A stretch of 64,000 nucleotides of DNA from Catellatospora vulcania (lineage in GTDB: Bacteria > Actinomycetota > Actinomycetes > Mycobacteriales > Micromonosporaceae): assembly GCF_009720385.1 (NCBI RefSeq), contig NZ_ML769306.1, positions 60,995-124,994 on the forward strand. Direction: 5' to 3'. Made by a program: the position numbers and the translations under genes. This document shows positions 58,210 to 64,000 of this stretch, piece after piece (position 1 is the first letter of the stretch; each line of letters begins with the position of its first letter). The notes below the pieces were generated by a model. That model made no database searches. It was not told the DNA's origin and saw nothing but the letters and a program-made list of their open reading frames with translations.

Positions 58210-59552
58210 GTTGCTACTGAGGAAGTCTCATGACACGAATGACCACCCCAGCCCGGCGCCGCTGGATGCTGAGCAGCCTGCTGACCCTGGCGCTGGCCGG
58301 CGCCGTCCTGCTGGTGCCCCGTCTGGCCGAGGCCGGACCGACGGCCGGATGCGGCCGGACCCCTACGCTGACCAACGGGACCCACTCGATCCAGAGCAGC
58401 GGTCAGAGCCGCAGCTACATCCTGAGCATCCCCAACACGTACACCAACACCCGGCCGTACCGGCTCGTCTTCGGCCTGCACTGGCTCAACGGCACGGCCA
58501 ACGACGTCGCCACCGGCGGCGCGGACGGCGCCGCCTGGGCCTTCTACGGGCAGAAGCAGCTGTCGAACGACAGCACGATCTTCGTGGCGCCGCAGGGCAT
58601 CAGCAACGGCTGGGCCAACACCAACGGCCGCGACGTGACCCTGGTCGACGACCTGATCAGGCTCGTCGAAGGGGACCTGTGCGTGGACACCAGCCAGGTC
58701 TTCGCCATGGGCTGGAGCTACGGAGGCTCGATGAGCTACGCCCTGGCCTGCGCCCGCCCGGCGGTCTTCCGCGCGGTCGTGGTCTACTCCGGCGCCAACC
58801 TCAGCGGCTGCAGCCCGGGCACCCAGCCCGTCGCCTACTTCGGGATCCACGGCACCCACGACAGCGTGCTCAACATCTCCAGCGGGCGCGCGGTGCGCGA
58901 CACCTTCGTACGCAACAACGGGTGCACGGCGCAGAGCCCACGCGAGCCGGCCCAGGGCAGCCTGACCCACATCACCACCGTCTACGCGGGATGCCGGGCC
59001 GGGTATCCGGTCCAGTGGGCCGCGTTCGACGGTGACCACGCCCCCCACCCGGTGGACGGAACGACCGCGACCAGCGGCACGCGGACGTGGACCTCGGCCG
59101 CGGTGAACACATTCCTGGCCCAGTTCACCGGCAGCCCCTCGCCCAGCGCCTCGCCTTCCGGCAGCGCCTCCCCGTCCAGCAGCCCCTCGCCGAGTGCGCC
59201 GTCCTCGCCGAGTCCCTCCCCGAGCAGCCCGGCGCCGTCCTCGCCCGCCCCTGGCGGGGCGTGCAACGCGAGCTACCGGACGACCAATTCGTGGCCGGGC
59301 GGCTTTCAGGGCGAGGTGACGGTCACCGCCGGCAGCTCGCCGATCACCGGCTGGACCGTTCAGTGGACGCTCGGCAGCGGCCAGGGCATCACCCAGGTAT
59401 GGAGCGGAACCGTGTCCGTCAGCGGTTCGGCCGTCACGGTCCGCAACGTGTCCTACAACGGTTCACTGCCCGCGTCGGGTTCGACCACGTTCGGGTTCCT
59501 CGCCGGTGGAATTCCGTCCACTCCTTCGCTGTCCTGTAGCAGCGGCGCCTAG
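58210..59552 (+). CDS. Secreted feruloyl-esterase/PHB-depolymerase-like protein with CBM2
   Basis: The frame opens at about 58230 (MTRMTTPARRR) after a GAGGAAGTCTC site; the true ATG is at 58230. The product is 440 residues: signal peptide (MLSSLLTLALAGAVLLVPRLAEA), an esterase domain with oxyanion region FGLHWLNGTANDV, the nucleophile elbow MGWSYGGSMSY, acid region HGTHDSVLNI and His in DGDHAPHPV. A long Ser/Pro linker follows, then a CBM2 domain (CNASYRTTNSWPGGFQGEVT, GWTVQWTLGSGQGITQVWSG). Family relatives are feruloyl esterases that release ferulate from arabinoxylan. Coordinates start at the ribosome binding region; the coding part begins at 58230. Confidence 0.84.
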
Positions 59553-59560
59553 GTGTACCG

Positions 59561-59618
59561 GGAGGGCCTTTCGCTCGGGATGCACGGCTACTCGCGCACC
59601 CCGGCCGGAAGGCCCTCC
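59561..59618 (+). terminator. Long-stem terminator after the esterase
   Basis: A 10-bp stem ggagggcctt (59561-59570) pairs with 59609-59618 around a 38-nt region. It lies 8 nt past the esterase stop. Confidence 0.5.
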
Positions 59619-59917
59619 TCCGCGCCGAAAATCACCATGGCAATACTGTTATCCCGGCCCCTGCAATACGGTCGCGATACCGCGCGAACGCACGGCCCCG
59701 CGCCGTCACCGACCTTTGCAGAGCTGGCTTGACCTGGAACTACTGCCCCGCTGGAAGAAGCCCGACAGCCAACGGTCCGCATAGGATTACATTTACGACT
59801 GCCACTTGATGACGACGTAACATTGTGGCAATCTCGTCCGCATCGATGGGCGCGACAGCCGTCGATCGGAACGCAGTTATCACGCACGGCGAGACAGGGC
59901 CCCTGCCGGCTCGCGAA

Positions 59918-59931
59918 TGTGAGCGCTCACA
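59918..59931. promoter_or_regulatory. LacI/CebR-like palindrome before the SGNH gene
   Basis: The sequence tgtgagcgctcaca is a perfect 14-bp palindrome about 55 bp before the ATG at 59985. It differs from the known cellobiose-regulator site TGGGAGCGCTCCCA at two symmetric positions. Nothing else is seen in 59619-59984. Confidence 0.65.
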
Positions 59932-59984
59932 ACGGCGGCACGGGATCTGTCACGCCCCCGCTCGACGGCAGAAAGGCAAAGACC

Positions 59985-61088
59985 ATGTCCAAGAGCCTAC
60001 GCCGGCTCGCCGTGGCGGCAGCCACGCTGGCGATGACCGCGGCAGGACTCGCGACGCAGAGCAGCGTCGCCCACGCCGAATCCAACGGCGGGGTACGGGT
60101 CATGCCGCTGGGAGACTCGATCACCGAGGGCACCCAGGTGCCAGGCGGCTACCGCACGGGCCTCTGGCAGCGGACCACCGCCGGCGGCTACCGCGTCGAC
60201 TTCGTCGGCTCCCAGTTCAACGGTCCGGCCAACCTCGGCGACCACGACCACGAAGGCCGCCCCGGATGGCGGATCGACCAGATCGACGCCAACGTCACCG
60301 GCTGGCTGCAGAACACGAACCCGCACACCGTGCTCCTGCACATCGGCACCAACGACGTGCTGCAGAACCACCAACTCTCGGGCGCGCCCGGCCGGCTGTC
60401 CACGCTGGTCGACCGCATCACGAACGTCGCACCGACCGCGGAGGTGTTCGTGGCCACCATCATCCCGCTGAGCAACAGCGGCCAGGAGGCCGCCGCACGC
60501 GCCTTCAACGCCGCCATCCCCGGCATCGTGCAGGCCAAGGCCAACGCCGGCAAGCACGTCCACCTGGTCGACATGCACAGCGCGCTGACCACCGCCGACC
60601 TCATCGACGGCGTCCACCCGACCGCGACCGGCTACGACAAGATGGCCGCCACCTGGTACACCGCCCTGCGCTCGGTGCCCGGCAGCATCGGGACCCCGGG
60701 CACCGAGCCGGCGCCGTCCGCGCTGGTCAGCGCCGCCTCCGGGCGCTGTCTCGACGTGCCCGGCAGCAACACGTCCAACGGGGTCCAGCCGATCATCTGG
60801 GACTGCAGCGGCCGGGACAACCAGCGCTGGGCGGTCAGCGGTCAGACCCTGCAGTCCCTGGGCAAGTGCCTGGACGCGCCCACCGGCGCGACCGCCGGGT
60901 CCAAGGTCCAGCTCTGGGCCTGCACCGGCGCGGCCAACCAGCGCTGGAACCTCAACGCCAACGCCACCATCAGCAACGCGGCCAACGGGCTCTGCCTGGA
61001 CGTGTCGGGCAACTCCCCCGCCAACGGCACACCGGTGATCCTGTGGAACTGCACCGCCGCCGCGAACCAGCGGTGGACCCGGACGTAG
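59985..61088 (+). CDS. Secreted SGNH/GDSL esterase with CBM13
   Basis: The ATG at 59985 follows GAAAGG at good spacing, giving 367 residues: signal peptide (LAVAAATLAMTAAGLATQSS), an SGNH hydrolase domain with block I GDSITEG, block III GTND and block V DGVHPT (catalytic Ser, then Asp-x-x-His), and a three-repeat CBM13 module (CLDVPGSNTSNG, NQRWNL, NQRWTR). The order and size resemble CE3-type acetylxylan esterases. It is probably a deacetylase for xylan or a related polysaccharide. The upstream palindrome suggests control by a LacI-type regulator. Confidence 0.87.
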   Translation: MSKSLRRLAVAAATLAMTAAGLATQSSVAHAESNGGVRVMPLGDSITEGTQVPGGYRTGLWQRTTAGGYRVDFVGSQFNGPANLGDHDHEGRPGWRIDQIDANVTGWLQNTNPHTVLLHIGTNDVLQNHQLSGAPGRLSTLVDRITNVAPTAEVFVATIIPLSNSGQEAAARAFNAAIPGIVQAKANAGKHVHLVDMHSALTTADLIDGVHPTATGYDKMAATWYTALRSVPGSIGTPGTEPAPSALVSAASGRCLDVPGSNTSNGVQPIIWDCSGRDNQRWAVSGQTLQSLGKCLDAPTGATAGSKVQLWACTGAANQRWNLNANATISNAANGLCLDVSGNSPANGTPVILWNCTAAANQRWTRT

Positions 61089-61130
61089 ACCTGTCGCGCC
61101 CGCATCCGCCCCGCTGACGTACCAGAGCAC

Positions 61131-61186
61131 CAGATCGCCGGCCCGGCTTCCGCCACAGTAATGGCGGAAGCCGGGCCGGCGATCTG
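61131..61186. terminator. 25-bp bidirectional hairpin terminator
   Basis: A perfect 25-bp stem (61131-61155 with 61162-61186) with loop cagtaa, the longest in the window, between the convergent SGNH and beta-helix genes. Confidence 0.85.
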
Positions 61187-61195
61187 AGGTGGTCG

Positions 61196-64000
<2,805 letters not shown>

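Overview
The window is very GC-rich with actinobacterial start and Shine-Dalgarno usage (many GTG starts, one TTG) and many secreted carbohydrate-active proteins carrying three-repeat ricin-B/CBM13 modules. This points to a plant-biomass-degrading actinomycete, probably Micromonosporaceae; the family placement is inference. I saw no rRNA, tRNA, CRISPR array, prophage or intact insertion sequence.

Layout. 1-9 kb: small regulatory units (marR plus a SnoaL-like gene under a long palindrome; cupin/tetR divergent pair; streptogrisin-type protease; ArsR/inositol-monophosphatase-like divergent pair with a decayed duplicate beside it) and an SDR relic at the left edge. 9-16.5 kb: a flavin disulfide reductase-like enzyme, a secreted calcium-repeat protein, a membrane Ser/Thr kinase, a membrane protein and a methyltransferase. 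17-23 kb: a GH95 fucosidase convergent with a GH10-CBM13-GH62 arabinoxylanase. 23-30 kb: a frameshifted hydrolase, a haloalkane-dehalogenase-like hydrolase, an anti-sigma/STAS signalling group with no sigma factor of its own, and small envelope proteins. 30.7-40.4 kb: secreted enzymes (GH54 arabinofuranosidase, ThuA/DUF1080 protein, PQQ-type sugar dehydrogenase, a beta-helix enzyme resembling GH141). 40.5-51.6 kb: a sugar catabolic island. 51.8-64 kb: an unusual sigma factor fused to an arabinose-binding domain, two CBM2 esterases, a PaaX regulator, a second GH10 xylanase, an SGNH esterase and a second beta-helix enzyme.

The central system is the 40.5-51.6 kb island. Aldo/keto reductase (D-threo-aldose/L-fucose dehydrogenase type), mutarotase, lactonase-type amidohydrolase, enolase-superfamily acid-sugar dehydratase, KduD-like SDR, Zn-dehydrogenase and an ABC importer (lipoprotein plus two permeases) together look like a non-phosphorylating L-fucose-type pathway. 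A GntR/FadR regulator lies inside it. Related TGAYGTC-type sites stand before the regulator, the importer and the divergent dehydrogenase/lactonase pair, and also before the distant GH95 fucosidase and the first beta-helix enzyme. Extracellular fucose release, import and oxidation may therefore form one regulon.

A second theme is xylan/arabinan use. Two GH10 genes share almost identical catalytic DNA, and three xylan-related promoters carry related TTCCGGAA-type inverted repeats. The sigma factor at 51760 joins ECF regions, an H-x3-C-x2-C anti-sigma-like motif, hydrophobic segments and an AbfB-like domain in one polypeptide, which suggests direct control of transcription by an outside sugar.
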